A stretch of DNA of 64,000 nt from Aromatoleum buckelii. Lineage in GTDB: Bacteria; Pseudomonadota; Gammaproteobacteria; Burkholderiales; Rhodocyclaceae. Location of the stretch: contig NZ_WTVH02000010.1 in assembly GCF_012910785.2 (NCBI RefSeq), forward strand, positions 62,001-126,000, written 5' to 3'. Numbering within the stretch: the first letter of the stretch is position 1; every line of letters starts with the position of its first letter. The position numbers and the translations under genes are program-made. The notes under the pieces were generated by a model. It had not been told where the DNA came from. It ran no database searches and saw nothing but the letters and a program-made list of their open reading frames with translations. Positions 18,521 through 28,232 of the stretch are shown here, in pieces.

Positions 18521-19774
18521 ATGCCAAGCAAGACGAGCAAGAAGCAACCGGCGGCGCTGCCCAACATTCCGAAAGAACTGATTGACCAGTTCGTCGGCGG
18601 TCCAATGAGCGCCGAGGCGGTCAACGCGGCCGCGATGGCGTTCAAGAAGGCGCTGATCGAACGGGCACTCGGCGCCGAACTCAGTCATCACCTCGGCTAC
18701 CTGCCGGGCGCTGACAAGCCGGTCGAGAGCAGCAATCACCGCAACGGCGCGAGCGGCAAGACGGTGCTTACCGAAGACGGGCCGCTGCGGATCGAAGTGC
18801 CGCGTGACCGCGCCGGCAGTTTCGAGCCGGTGCTCATCCCGAAGCACGAGCGGCGTTTTACCGGCTTCGACGACAAGATCGTCGCCATGTATGCGCGCGG
18901 AATGACGATCCGCGAGATCCAGGGATTTCTGGGCGAGCAATACGGCACCGACGTGTCGCCCGAGTTCATCAGCTCGGTCACCGATGCCGTGATGGGTGAA
19001 GTCACTGCCTGGCAATCCCGCCCGTTGGAGCCGATGTACCCGGTGGTGTTTTTCGATGCCCTTCGGGTCAAGATCCGCGAGGACGCCGTGGTCCGCAACA
19101 AGGCGATCTACCTGGCGCTCGGGGTGCTGCCCGACGGCACACGCGACATCCTGGGGCTGTGGATCGAGAACACCGAGGGCGCAAAATTCTGGATGAAGGT
19201 CTTCAATGACCTCAAGACGCGCGGCGTGACCGACATCCTGATTGCGGTCACCGACGGCCTGAAGGGCATGCCCGAAGCGCTGGAGGCGGTGTTTCCGGCG
19301 ACCACGCTGCAAACCTGCATCGTGCATCTGATCCGCAACAGCCTCGACTACGCGAGTTGGAAAGATCGCAAGGCGCTGGCGGCGGCAATCCGGCCGATCT
19401 ACACCGCCCCGAGTGCCGAAGCGGCGCTGGCCGAACTCGACGCATTCGCCCAAGGCCCGTGGGGCGAGAAGTTTCCCCCCGTGGCCGCCGCCTGGCGCCG
19501 GGCGTGGGATCGGGTGATCCCGTTCTTTGCCTTTCCGTCCCCGATCCGCCGGGTGATTTACACCACCAATGCCATCGAGAGCATCAACGCGCGGCTGCGC
19601 AAGATCATCAAGACGCGGGGGCACTTCCCGAGCGACGAGGCGGCAACCAAGCTGATCTGGCTCGCCCTGCGCAACATCACCGCCGACTGGGGACGGGCAG
19701 CCAAAGACTGGAAAGAGGCGATGAACCAGTTCGCCATCCTTTACGCCGAGCGCTTTGAAGCAGGCCGGGGCTAA
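18521..19774 (+). CDS. IS256-family transposase (second element)
   Basis: 417 residues with AAGGAG ahead of ATG. Mutator-type DDE residues: Asp in VVFFDALRVKIRED, Asp in AVTDGLKGMPEAL and Glu in NAIESINARLRK. Full length and apparently functional. Transcription runs opposite to the gene it interrupts. Confidence 0.95.
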   Translation: MPSKTSKKQPAALPNIPKELIDQFVGGPMSAEAVNAAAMAFKKALIERALGAELSHHLGYLPGADKPVESSNHRNGASGKTVLTEDGPLRIEVPRDRAGSFEPVLIPKHERRFTGFDDKIVAMYARGMTIREIQGFLGEQYGTDVSPEFISSVTDAVMGEVTAWQSRPLEPMYPVVFFDALRVKIREDAVVRNKAIYLALGVLPDGTRDILGLWIENTEGAKFWMKVFNDLKTRGVTDILIAVTDGLKGMPEALEAVFPATTLQTCIVHLIRNSLDYASWKDRKALAAAIRPIYTAPSAEAALAELDAFAQGPWGEKFPPVAAAWRRAWDRVIPFFAFPSPIRRVIYTTNAIESINARLRKIIKTRGHFPSDEAATKLIWLALRNITADWGRAAKDWKEAMNQFAILYAERFEAGRG

Positions 19775-19784
19775 AATGACTACC

Positions 19785-19830
19785 GACTGTTCCAACGGGG
19801 CCGCCTGCAGGCGGCCCCGTTGGAACAGTC
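19785..19830. terminator. Perfect 46-bp palindrome downstream of transposase
   Basis: Two perfect 23-base arms centred between 19807 and 19808 (core GGCCGCCTGCAGGCGGCC). It lies 10 bases after the transposase stop and inside the IS. Probably terminates transposase transcription and may limit read-through in both directions. Confidence 0.75.
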
Positions 19831-22706
19831 TCTTCACGCCTCACACACAGAAATCCTGACACCCCCAGGCTTCGCGGCCCGATGGCCTCGAAATCGTGCT
19901 CGACGGCGAAATCCTCGAACCCTTCGCCGTGCGTGCATACCCCTTCGAGTGCCTTGCGCAGCTGTGGGATCCCCCACTGGCCGTTGCCCAGATGGTAAAG
20001 GAGGTTGCCGACCGTCTCCGCCGGGGAGACCTGGAACGTGTCGAGAAACGCCGGGTTCGCCGACACGACCTTGAGGTTCTTGTCGAGCACCAGCAACGGG
20101 TGGCGGATCGCGTTGACGATGCCTTGGGCGTAGTCGCGGGCTTCCTGCGCCATCCGCAGCGCGCGCCGCGTTTCATCGATGTCGACGAACGCGACGACCG
20201 CGCCTTCGATGCGGCTCTCGATCGTCTTGTACGGCCGCACGCGGATCGAATACCAGCGCCCGTCGCGCGCCTGGCCTTCGATCTCCTGCAGCGTGACGGT
20301 GTCGATGACGTGCGCGACGAGCTTGGGCAGATCCGGCGCCCGGATGCCGAGTTCGACGTCGCCGAGCGCGCGCCCGATGTCTCGTTCATCGAGATTCAGT
20401 TCCTTCCCGGCCAGCGGCGTGTAACGGCGGATGCGCAGGTCGGTGCCGAGGATCACGATCGGGACGTTGACGCTGCCGAGCAGGTTCGACAGGTCGTTGT
20501 TGAGCTGCGACAGCTCGCGGTTGCGCGTCTCCAGTTCTTCATTGACTGTGGACAGCTCCTCGTTGACCGACTGCAGCTCTTCCTTGGCTGTTTCGAGCTC
20601 TTCGTTGGTGCTCTGCAGTTCCTCGTTGCTCGACAGGATCTCCTCGTTCGCCGAGCGCAGTTCCTCATTGATCGTCTCGTCCTGCTCGATCACCGACTGC
20701 AGGTATTCCCGCGTCGCCGACAGCTCGTGTTCGAGCCGCGCCAGGCGTTCCTCGTGCTGCGCGTCGGGCGCGCCCGCGCTCTCCGCAGCAAGTGGCATGC
20801 CGCGCGTTGCGTGGAAAACGACGAGAAAGAAGCCCGGCGCGGCGGATTCGAGCGGCGACACTTCGACTTCGACGAGCAGCGTCTCGGCGCCGCGTCGCAG
20901 CGCGATGCCTTCCTTGCGCGCGCCGGCGCGCGTCGTGAGCGCTTCGCCGACGATCTCGCGCAGCTCCATCGCGAGCGCGCCGCGCGCCATCCGCAGCAGG
21001 TTGAAACTCGCTTCGCCGGAGGCCGGCTCGAGAAACTCGCCGGTCTGGCCGCGGAACTGCACGATGTCCATCTGCTCGTTGATGACGACGCTGGCCGGGC
21101 AGTATTTCTTCATCAGCAGCCGGTCGACGGCCTTCGACAGGTCGCGGCCGGCGAGTACCGGCGCGGTCCGTTCGCGCGCGACCGGGTCGGCGAGGCTGAA
21201 CGACGCCGACAGCGGTGCGGAAAAGTCGAACTGCAGCGTCGCCGCGAGCGCCTTCTTGACGTAGATCTTGTGCTTCGTGTCGAGCGTCCGGTACATGTCG
21301 GCGTGCTTGCCGACGGTCTCGGCGCTGCCCAGCAGCAGGAAACCGGTCGGCTTGAGCGCGTAGTGGAACAGCGCCAGCACTTTCTTCTGCAGCACCGGAC
21401 CGAGGTAGATCAGGAGGTTGCGGCAGCTGATCAGGTCGAGGCGCGAGAACGGCGGGTCCTTGACGACGTTCTGTTTCGCGAACAGGCACATGTCGCGGAT
21501 CTGCTTGCTGATCAGATAGCCCTGCTCGTCGTGCGTGAAGTGGCGCGCGAGCCGCGCCGGCGACACGTCGGCGGCGATGCTGTCGGGGAACACGCCGGCA
21601 CGCGCGGTGTTGATCGCGTGGGTGTCGATGTCGGTCGCGAAGATCTGGATCGGCAGGTGGAGGTCGGCTGCCTCCATGCATTCAAGCAGCGCGATCGCGA
21701 TCGAATACGGCTCCTCGCCGGTCGAGCAGCCCGGCACCCAGATGCGCACCGGGTCGCCGCCGCTGGCGCAGCGCTCGATGATCCCCGGCAGGATTTCGCG
21801 CGCCAGCGCGTCGAACACGGCCGGGTCGCGAAAGAACGCGGTGACGTTGATCAGGATCTCGTTGTAGAGCGTGTCGATCTCGGCCGGCCGCTCCTGCAGC
21901 AGCCTGACGTAGTCGGCGAGCCGGTCGAGCCGGTGCACGAGCATGCGGCGCTGGATGCGGCGGTGGATCGTCGTGTGCTTGTACTGCGCGAAGTCGACGC
22001 CGGTGCGCCGGCGCAGCAGGATGAAGAGCTTGTCGAGGTGCCCTTCGTCGTCGGCGGGAACGGCCGGCGCCTCGCGCGGCGGCGTCGCGGCCACCCGGCC
22101 GCCGAGACGCGCGAGTTCTTCGGCGATTTCGCCCGGAGGCAGCACGAAATCGACGCAGCCGCTCGCGATCGCCGCGTCCGGCATGCTGCTGTAGCGGGCG
22201 CTTTGCTGGTCTTCGGCGAACGTGATGCCGCCTTCGGCCTTGATCATCTTCATGCCGGTCACGCCGTCCGACGCGGCACCCGACAGGATGACGCCGATCG
22301 CGCGGCTGCCCTGGTCCTGCGCGAGCGAACGCAGGAAATAGTCCACCGTCAGCTGCGGGGCGCGCATCTGGGCCGGCGGCATCAGGTGCAGCACGCCGCC
22401 GAGGATCGCGAGGTTGGTGTTCGGCGGAATCACGTAGACGTGATCCGGCTCTACGCGCATGCCGTCGCCCGCTTCGCTAACCGGCATGCGCGTGCGCCCG
22501 GCGAGCAGGGTGGCGAGGATGCTGGGGTGCGTTGGGTCGAGATGCTGGACCAGCACGTAAGCCATGCCGAGGTCCGGCGGGAGATGGTCGAGGAACTCGT
22601 TGAACGCTTCGAGGCCGCCCGCTGAAGCGCCGATGCCGACAATCGGGAACGCGGCGGGCAGCACGGGCGCGCCGCGATCGTCCGGCTCGTGGTTCTGTTC
22701 ACTCAT

Positions 22707-23144
22707 GCTTGGATTCCCCCCCGACCGCCCTGCGAGCGACGCCAGGCCGGAGCGGGGTTGCTGTTGAAACGATGCGCAGGAAACTGGATGCCCGACCCCT
22801 GCGGGTTTTCCGCAAGGCTGTGCTGCGGGAGCCGCGAAATTCTATACGAGTTCGCATTGCGGGCCGTTTTCGGCTGTGCTGGAACTTCATGGAATTTTCA
22901 GGATAGGCGATGGATGCAGCGGATAGCGACGAAACCGCTGCGCCGGTATCAATGGCGGTATCCGCAACAGGGCCTTGCGCGCGCCGATGAAAAGCATGAC
23001 CGGTATCGGCTGTTGGCGTTCCCGGAGCGGTATCCCTGCGCGTCCGGGCGATTCGGTCCGATGCCGGGGCAAGGGTTCCACGACTCGACGAACCGGGACG
23101 ACCGTCCCTTTTTCTCCACTCACGTCTCGCGAAGGAGTCACTCC
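22707..23144. promoter_or_regulatory. Regulatory region ahead of the molybdenum hydroxylase operon
   Basis: No gene. It holds GGATAGGCG-N11-GGATAGC at 22901-22927, repeated exactly in form at 36389-36415 before the PadBCD-like operon. It also contains four copies of CGGTATC at 22944, 22956, 23001 and 23028. The divergent CheB-CheR-PAS gene starts at 22706, so leftward promoter elements must also lie here. Confidence 0.65.
22901..22927 (+). promoter_or_regulatory. Shared bipartite direct-repeat site (copy A)
   Basis: GGATAGGCG, 11 bases, GGATAGC: the GGATAG cores are 20 bp apart, about two helical turns, as for AraC/XylS-type dimers. The site begins 244 bases upstream of the first gene start. 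The preceding bases ATTTTCA also resemble ATTTCCG at the second copy. Confidence 0.6.
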
Positions 23145-24014
23145 ATGAGTAGTCGAATATTGCCGGACTTCGATCTTCTGCTGCCGAAAAGCCTTGCGGA
23201 AGCGGTCGAGCTGCTGGCGACGCACGGGCAGCGCATCACCGTGATGGCCGGCGGCACCGACGTGCTGGTCGCGATGAAGTTCACGCAGTCGCCGGAATAC
23301 GTCATGAGCCTCGACGGCATCCCCGGGCTCGGATATGTCGTGTTCGATGCGGCGAAAGGGCTGCGCATCGGCGCGAAGGCGACGATCGCGGACCTGCTGG
23401 CGCAGCCGGAAGTGAAGCAGCATTACCCCGCGCTGTGGCACGCCGCCGAAATCTTCGCGACCGGCCAAGTGCGCAACACCGCGACCGTGCTCGGCAACCT
23501 GCTGCGCGCGTCGCCCGCCGGCGACTGCAGCTGCGCGATCTACGCGATCGGCGGCAAGCTCATCTTGCAGCGCACGGACGGCCGGCGCGAAGTCGATATC
23601 GACGACTTCTGGCTGTCGTACGGCGTCACTGCGCGCGAGCCCGACGAGCTTGCGATCGAACTCGTCCTGCCGCCGCCGGCCATCGGCGCGCGCAGCGCTT
23701 TCAAGCGCATGACGCGCACGAACGACGACCTGTCGAAGCTAAACGTCGCGGTGCAGCTCGAGATGCTCGGCAACACCTGCGTCGAGGCGCGCTTCGCGAT
23801 GGGCTGCGTCGCGCCGACGCCGCTGCGCCTGAGGAACACCGAGGCGCTGCTCAAAGGCCGGGAGATCACCGCGGAGTTGCTCGCGCGCCTCGTCGAGTCC
23901 GTGCCGTCGGAAATCAGCCCGATCGACGACAAGCGTTCGACCGCCGAATACCGCCGGCAGGTTTCCGGCGTTTTGCTGAAGCGCGCGATCGAGGAAGCGT
24001 GCAGCGCCGCCTGA
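23145..24014 (+). CDS. Molybdenum hydroxylase, FAD subunit
   Basis: 289-residue FAD-binding subunit of a three-part xanthine-dehydrogenase-family enzyme. It carries electrons from the [2Fe-2S] subunit to an acceptor. AGGTDVLVAMK (residues about 35-45) and GNLLRASPAGDC (about 116-127) are the usual FAD-binding segments. The extra loop of about 40 residues that binds a [4Fe-4S] cluster in 4-hydroxybenzoyl-CoA reductase is absent, which argues for a hydroxylase and not a benzoyl-CoA-type reductase. GAAGGAG precedes the ATG. First gene of the operon FAD, [2Fe-2S], Mo. Confidence 0.9.
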   Translation: MSSRILPDFDLLLPKSLAEAVELLATHGQRITVMAGGTDVLVAMKFTQSPEYVMSLDGIPGLGYVVFDAAKGLRIGAKATIADLLAQPEVKQHYPALWHAAEIFATGQVRNTATVLGNLLRASPAGDCSCAIYAIGGKLILQRTDGRREVDIDDFWLSYGVTAREPDELAIELVLPPPAIGARSAFKRMTRTNDDLSKLNVAVQLEMLGNTCVEARFAMGCVAPTPLRLRNTEALLKGREITAELLARLVESVPSEISPIDDKRSTAEYRRQVSGVLLKRAIEEACSAA

Positions 24015-24072
24015 CCGAACCGACCCGAACCGACTTGAATCGGCGGGCGCCGATCTTCACGAGGAGACAGAA

Positions 24073-24588
24073 ATGAAGGATGCAGCGATCACCCTCCATA
24101 TCAATGGAGAGGAACACAAGCTCAATGTGGCCGTCAATCGCACGCTGCTCGAAGTGCTGCGCGACCAGCTCGGCATGACCGAAACCAAATACGGCTGCGG
24201 CACCGGCGAATGCGGCGCCTGTACGGTGCTCGTCGACGACCGGGCGATCAATTCGTGCCTCGCGCTCGCGGCGACGATGGACGGCAAGCGCATCACGACT
24301 GCCGCCGGGTTCGCGCACTTCGGCGAGCTCAACCACATCCAGCAGGCGTTCAACGACGAGGCGGCGATCCAGTGCGGCTACTGCACGCCCGGGATGATCG
24401 TGAAGACGGCGAGCCTGCTGGCGAAGAACCCGGACCCGACCGAGCACGAAATCCGCCACGCGCTCGAAGGCAACATCTGCCGCTGCACCGGCTACGAGAA
24501 AATCGTCAAGGCGGTGCAGAAAGCCGCCCGCACTGCGCCGGGGCGCACCGTCAAGGCCGACGCGGCCTGTCAGGAGGTGGCGCAATGA
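24073..24588 (+). CDS. Molybdenum hydroxylase, [2Fe-2S] subunit
   Basis: 171 residues with both expected clusters: the plant-ferredoxin type (Cys42, 47, 50 and 62 in [13 protein letters not shown]) and the helical type (Cys101, 104, 136 and 138 in CGYCTPG and CRCTGY). It relays electrons between molybdenum and FAD. An extra C-terminal stretch of about 20 residues follows the usual end. Its TGA overlaps the next ATG, so translation of the Mo subunit is coupled to it. Confidence 0.95.
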   Translation: MKDAAITLHINGEEHKLNVAVNRTLLEVLRDQLGMTETKYGCGTGECGACTVLVDDRAINSCLALAATMDGKRITTAAGFAHFGELNHIQQAFNDEAAIQCGYCTPGMIVKTASLLAKNPDPTEHEIRHALEGNICRCTGYEKIVKAVQKAARTAPGRTVKADAACQEVAQ

Positions 24589-26963
24589 ACGCGGAAACCA
24601 TCGTCGGCACGAGCGCACAGCGCGTCGACGTCAAGGACAAGGCGACCGGCCAGGCGCTCTACGCGGCCGACATCCAGCTCCCCGGCATGCTGTACGGCAA
24701 GGTGGTGCGCTGCTGGGAGCACGCGCACGCGCGCGTCGTGCGCCTCGACCTGTCGCAAGCGGCGAAATCGCCCGGCGTCGTCAAGGTGCTCGGCCCGGCG
24801 GACGTCACGCGGAACAAGTACAACTCGTCCGTCATGGACCTGATGGTGTCCGCGCAACTGCACGACATGCTCGGCGACATCGACGACCAGGACATCTTCA
24901 CGACGCACGTCAAATACCAGGGCGACGCGATCTGCGGAATCATCGCGAAGTCCGAAGAGGCCGCCGAGCGCGCGGCGGCGAAAGTCATCGTCGAATACGA
25001 GCCGCTGCCGGTCTACCTGACTGCCGAGGCGTCGAAGCAGCCCGACGCAGTCCAGTTCACGCCGCAAAAGCCGGGCAACCGGGCGTTCCAGCTGCCTGAA
25101 GCGATGTTCCCCGGCAACGCGCTCGGCGGCGGCGACGTCGATGCCGCGATGCAGGACGCGGACATCGTCGTCGAGGACGTGTTCTACGTGCCGAAGCAGA
25201 AGCAGTGCCAGATGGAACCGCACGCGTACATCGCCAAGCTCGACAACGCCGGGCGGCTGACGTGCTGGACGTCGTCGCAGATGCCCAAGCTCGTGCAGGC
25301 GAAGCTCGCCAAGCTGTTCGAGCTGCCGATGAGCCGCGTCAAGATCAATGCGACCGTGATTGGCGGCGGCTTCGGCGCGCGGCTCGGGATGATTTCGGAG
25401 CCGCAGGCGTGCGCAATGGCGATGGCCGTGCCGGGCCACCCGGTCAAGCTGCAGACGCTGCGCGAGGAAGACTGGGCGATTTCGCCGAGCCGCCATCCGG
25501 GCAAGTACTGGATGAAGATCGGGCTCCGGAAGGACGGCACGCCGCTCGCGTGCGACGCGCGCTTCGAGAACTACAAGGGCGCTTATTACCTCGACGCGTC
25601 GGGCACCGCTTTCACCGCCGGCGCGTGGCTCGGCGGCATGTACAAGTTCCCGGCGCTGCGCTACAAGGGCGAATCGTATTTCACGAACCAAGGCCTGACC
25701 GGCGCGTTCCGCGGCTACGGCAACCCGCAGACGAACTTCGCGCTCGAACAGCTGATCGACCGCGCGTGCGCGCAGGTCGGTGCCGATCCGGTCGAATGGC
25801 GCAAGAAATGGCACAAGGGCGTTGGCGACGACGGCTGGTGCCCGGGCGTGACTTACCCGTCGTGCGCGCTCGACGAGTGCCTCGACCGCGGCGCCGCGGC
25901 GATCGACTGGGCGGCGAAGCGGCGCAAATATGCGAACCAGACCGGCACAAAGCGGCGCGGAGTCGGCTGCGCGGTGATGAACCACACCAGCGGCGCAATG
26001 CCGATGCTGCTCGAACATACCGTGTGCACCGTCAAGATCAACGAGGACGCGACTGCCGAAGTGGTCTTCGCGTGCTCGGACATGGGGCAGGGATCGCATA
26101 CGGCGCTGAAGCAGATCGCTGCCGAGACACTCGGCTTCCCGTTCGGTGACGTGCAGCTCGCGAATCCCGGGTCGGACGCCGGCTTCGACATCGGCGCGCA
26201 CGCGAGCCGCACGATCTACGTCGGCGGCGCAGCGGTGAAAGCCGCATGCGAGGACGCCAAACGGCAACTTTTCGCCCGCGCGAGCGAAGCGCTGCAGGTT
26301 CCCGCGGACCAGTTGGACATCCGCGACAAGAAGATCTTCGCGAAGAGCGACCCGGCGCGCTCGATCGACGTGGAGAGCATCACGCGGGCCGGCGTGTACC
26401 ATTTCATCGACCCGATGACCGGCAAGCCGGAAGGTGCGCCGGGGCAGATCCAGGGCTACGTGAGCTTCTTCGCGCCGCACAACTCGCCGCCTTTCGGCGC
26501 GTCGTTCGCCGAAGTCGAAGTCGACACCGAAACCGGTGAAGTGCGCGTGCTCGAGCTCGTCAACGCGCACGACATCGGCCGCGCGATCAACCCGGCGGCA
26601 GTCGAAGGGCAGCTCGAAGGCGGCATCCAGCAGGGCCTCGGCTTCGTGCTGAGCGAGGAGACGTACTACGACAGCCAGGGTCGGATGCTCAACAACAGCT
26701 TCACCGACTACAAGATGTTCGGGCCGAGCGACATGCCGAAGATCAAGACGATCCTCGTCGAGAACGCCGACCCGGTCGGGCCGTTCGGGGCGAAAAGCGT
26801 CGGCGAGTCGGGTCTCGTGAGCCCGGTCGGGGCAGTCGCGAACGCGATCTATCACGCGCTCGGCATCCAGTTCATGGAAGCGCCGATCACGCCCGAGAAA
26901 GTGTTGAAAGGGATCAACGAGAAAGGGCTGGGCGGCGCGCGCGAACGCGCTCGCGCTTGCTAG
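24585..26963 (+). CDS. Molybdenum hydroxylase, catalytic Mo subunit
   Basis: 792 residues, the expected size of the catalytic subunit. Molybdopterin-binding motifs GGGFGAR (near 259) and GAFRGYG (near 374) and the catalytic Glu in AKSVGES (near 742) are present. The family inserts a water-derived oxygen next to a ring nitrogen or activated carbon. The substrate cannot be read from the sequence. N-heteroaromatics (indole, quinoline or nicotinate type) are likely in view of the anthraniloyl-CoA gene and the isatin-hydrolase-like gene in the window; an aryl-CoA is an alternative. The cofactor is probably the cytosine dinucleotide form, matching the MocA-like gene at 48095. A terminator follows. 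Confidence 0.92.
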   Translation: MNAETIVGTSAQRVDVKDKATGQALYAADIQLPGMLYGKVVRCWEHAHARVVRLDLSQAAKSPGVVKVLGPADVTRNKYNSSVMDLMVSAQLHDMLGDIDDQDIFTTHVKYQGDAICGIIAKSEEAAERAAAKVIVEYEPLPVYLTAEASKQPDAVQFTPQKPGNRAFQLPEAMFPGNALGGGDVDAAMQDADIVVEDVFYVPKQKQCQMEPHAYIAKLDNAGRLTCWTSSQMPKLVQAKLAKLFELPMSRVKINATVIGGGFGARLGMISEPQACAMAMAVPGHPVKLQTLREEDWAISPSRHPGKYWMKIGLRKDGTPLACDARFENYKGAYYLDASGTAFTAGAWLGGMYKFPALRYKGESYFTNQGLTGAFRGYGNPQTNFALEQLIDRACAQVGADPVEWRKKWHKGVGDDGWCPGVTYPSCALDECLDRGAAAIDWAAKRRKYANQTGTKRRGVGCAVMNHTSGAMPMLLEHTVCTVKINEDATAEVVFACSDMGQGSHTALKQIAAETLGFPFGDVQLANPGSDAGFDIGAHASRTIYVGGAAVKAACEDAKRQLFARASEALQVPADQLDIRDKKIFAKSDPARSIDVESITRAGVYHFIDPMTGKPEGAPGQIQGYVSFFAPHNSPPFGASFAEVEVDTETGEVRVLELVNAHDIGRAINPAAVEGQLEGGIQQGLGFVLSEETYYDSQGRMLNNSFTDYKMFGPSDMPKIKTILVENADPVGPFGAKSVGESGLVSPVGAVANAIYHALGIQFMEAPITPEKVLKGINEKGLGGARERARAC

Positions 26964-26983
26964 TTTCGGCATTCGCTGCACAG

Positions 26984-27013
26984 AACGGCCGCCCGCGGGC
27001 GGCCGTTGTTTTT
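26984..27013 (+). terminator. Rho-independent terminator of the hydroxylase operon
   Basis: GC-rich stem with arms AACGGCCGCCC and GGGCGGCCGTT followed by GTTTTT. It separates the operon from the oppositely directed BON/START gene ending at 27057. Confidence 0.9.
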
Positions 27014-27056
27014 CCCCTGGCCGAAAACCGGAGACGACGCGGCCCGGGGCTCCGGC

Positions 27057-28232
27057 TCAGTGGAAGCGTTGTGCGTGTTCCGCAGCGCGTCCGGCGGCCG
27101 AGTCGCGGGCGGCGACGCCGGTTTCGAGGAAGGACTTCACGCGCATCAGGTCCTCGTCCATCTCGGTCTTAGCATCGCGCCCGAGCAGCCGCGCTGCCGC
27201 ATGACCGATCGCCCCGGCAGCGGGCGCGTAGTCCATCGACACTCGCAGCCGCGTGCCTTCGCCGGCGGGTTCGAAGTCGACATGCCCTTCGCTCTCGACC
27301 GGAGCACCCTCGACCGTGTGCCACGCGAGGCGGCGGTTCAGTTCGCGCTCGGTGATCCGGGCATCCCATTCGACCGGGCCGAACGGGCCGGCGACTTTCC
27401 AGTGCCAGCAGTCTTCGCCGGTCGGCCGCACTTCCTCGACGTTGCGCATGAACTGCGGGAAATTCTCCTGATGCTGCCAGAAGTCGAAGACGCGTTCGGG
27501 TGGCGCGGCGATGAACATTTCCTTATCGATGTGCACGCTGCGCGGCCCCGACGTTCCTGCGACTTCGCCGAGCTTGCGGTTTGCTAGCGCCCGTGTGACG
27601 AGCGCGCCGCCGAGCAACGCCTGCACCATGCCAAACGGACGGCTGCGCGACAGCCCCGCCAGCGTGAGTGCGCCGCCCGTAATCCCTGCGAGCAGCCGGA
27701 TCGAGGGCGGCCAGCTCTCGGCCATTCCCGCACCGCGGCGCCCTTCGTGCGCAAGGGCCCCTTGCAGCGCGGAAACGTTCCCCGGCTGCTCGTGCACCTG
27801 CATCTGGTCCTCGATGCCCGTGACGCCACGCACCGACCACACCGCGCTCATCAGCCGGTTCACTTCGCTCGCGAGTACCGGGCCGGACAGCACGACCGTG
27901 CCGTCGTCGCGCGCCTGCACCCTGAGCGCGTGTGAATTACGCACGACCCTGCCGATGCGCGCCCGCACGCGCTCTTCGATCTGATGCGCCGTCATCGGTT
28001 GCCGCCGCTCCGTACCGGGGCGCAGCCGCGCCGCGACACCGTAGCTGCGGTTGACCGCGTCGCGGTACGCGGTGTCGGCGAAGTGGGTCAGCCGGTTGCG
28101 CGTGCTCGTGAACTGGTCGGTGACCAGCGCGCGCCGGCGCCTGCCGACATCAGGATCGAACAGATACATCGCCAGCATCCCGAGGCTGAACCCGCGGATG
28201 GCCGATGTGACGCGACTCACATGGTTTCTCAT
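27057..28232 (-). CDS. BON and START/SRPBCC domain protein
   Basis: 391 residues; the start at MRNHVSRV is fixed by AAGGAGGATT six bases upstream. A hydrophobic stretch near the N-terminus (FSLGMLAMYLFDPDVGRRRR) may anchor it. A BON domain follows (about residues 85-150, VVLSGPVLASEVNRL), then a glycine-rich hydrophobic segment (about 180-220) and a C-terminal SRPBCC/polyketide-cyclase-like domain (about 235-370, FIAAPPERVFDFWQHQENFPQFM). This arrangement occurs in envelope or stress proteins of unknown role. Monocistronic. Confidence 0.85.
   Translation of the reverse strand: MRNHVSRVTSAIRGFSLGMLAMYLFDPDVGRRRRALVTDQFTSTRNRLTHFADTAYRDAVNRSYGVAARLRPGTERRQPMTAHQIEERVRARIGRVVRNSHALRVQARDDGTVVLSGPVLASEVNRLMSAVWSVRGVTGIEDQMQVHEQPGNVSALQGALAHEGRRGAGMAESWPPSIRLLAGITGGALTLAGLSRSRPFGMVQALLGGALVTRALANRKLGEVAGTSGPRSVHIDKEMFIAAPPERVFDFWQHQENFPQFMRNVEEVRPTGEDCWHWKVAGPFGPVEWDARITERELNRRLAWHTVEGAPVESEGHVDFEPAGEGTRLRVSMDYAPAAGAIGHAAARLLGRDAKTEMDEDLMRVKSFLETGVAARDSAAGRAAEHAQRFH

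Larger units (their letters stand above)
18468..19866. mobile_element. IS256-family element, 1399 bp, with target duplication
   Basis: Left and right ends are imperfect 29-bp inverted repeats, 23 of 29 matching, with the common inner part TGTGTGTGAGGC. The 8-bp direct duplication AGGCTTCG flanks it at 18460-18467 and 19867-19874 (a ninth base, C, also matches). It contains one transposase gene and a large palindrome near the right end. It is inserted in the 3' part of the CheB-CheR-PAS gene. Intact ends, an intact transposase and an exact duplication point to a recent insertion. Confidence 0.93.
18351..22706 (-). pseudogene. CheB-CheR-PAS signalling hub interrupted by IS element
   Basis: Original gene rebuilt as 22706-19875 joined to 18467-18351, keeping one copy of the 8-bp duplication; the frame is continuous and gives 982 residues. 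Domains: CheB methylesterase (about 20-200, GIGASAGG), CheR methyltransferase (about 220-490), a Glu-rich coiled coil (about 650-735, NEELRSANEE repeats) and two PAS regions (about 740-860 and 870-975). The insertion falls at codon Leu in GPRSL. The last 35 or so residues are replaced by about 60 IS-encoded residues ending at 19677. The truncated protein lacks only the end of its last PAS domain and could still be partly active. Confidence 0.9.

Noticed and set aside
23010-23030. Sigma-54 promoter before the Mo hydroxylase (TTGGCGTTCCCGGAGC)
   Set aside because: GG and GC are correctly spaced but most other consensus bases are missing, unlike the better match at 51305.
23145-26963. Assignment as 4-hydroxybenzoyl-CoA reductase (hcrABC)
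   Set aside because: The FAD subunit is too short and lacks the four-Cys insertion that carries the extra cluster in that enzyme.
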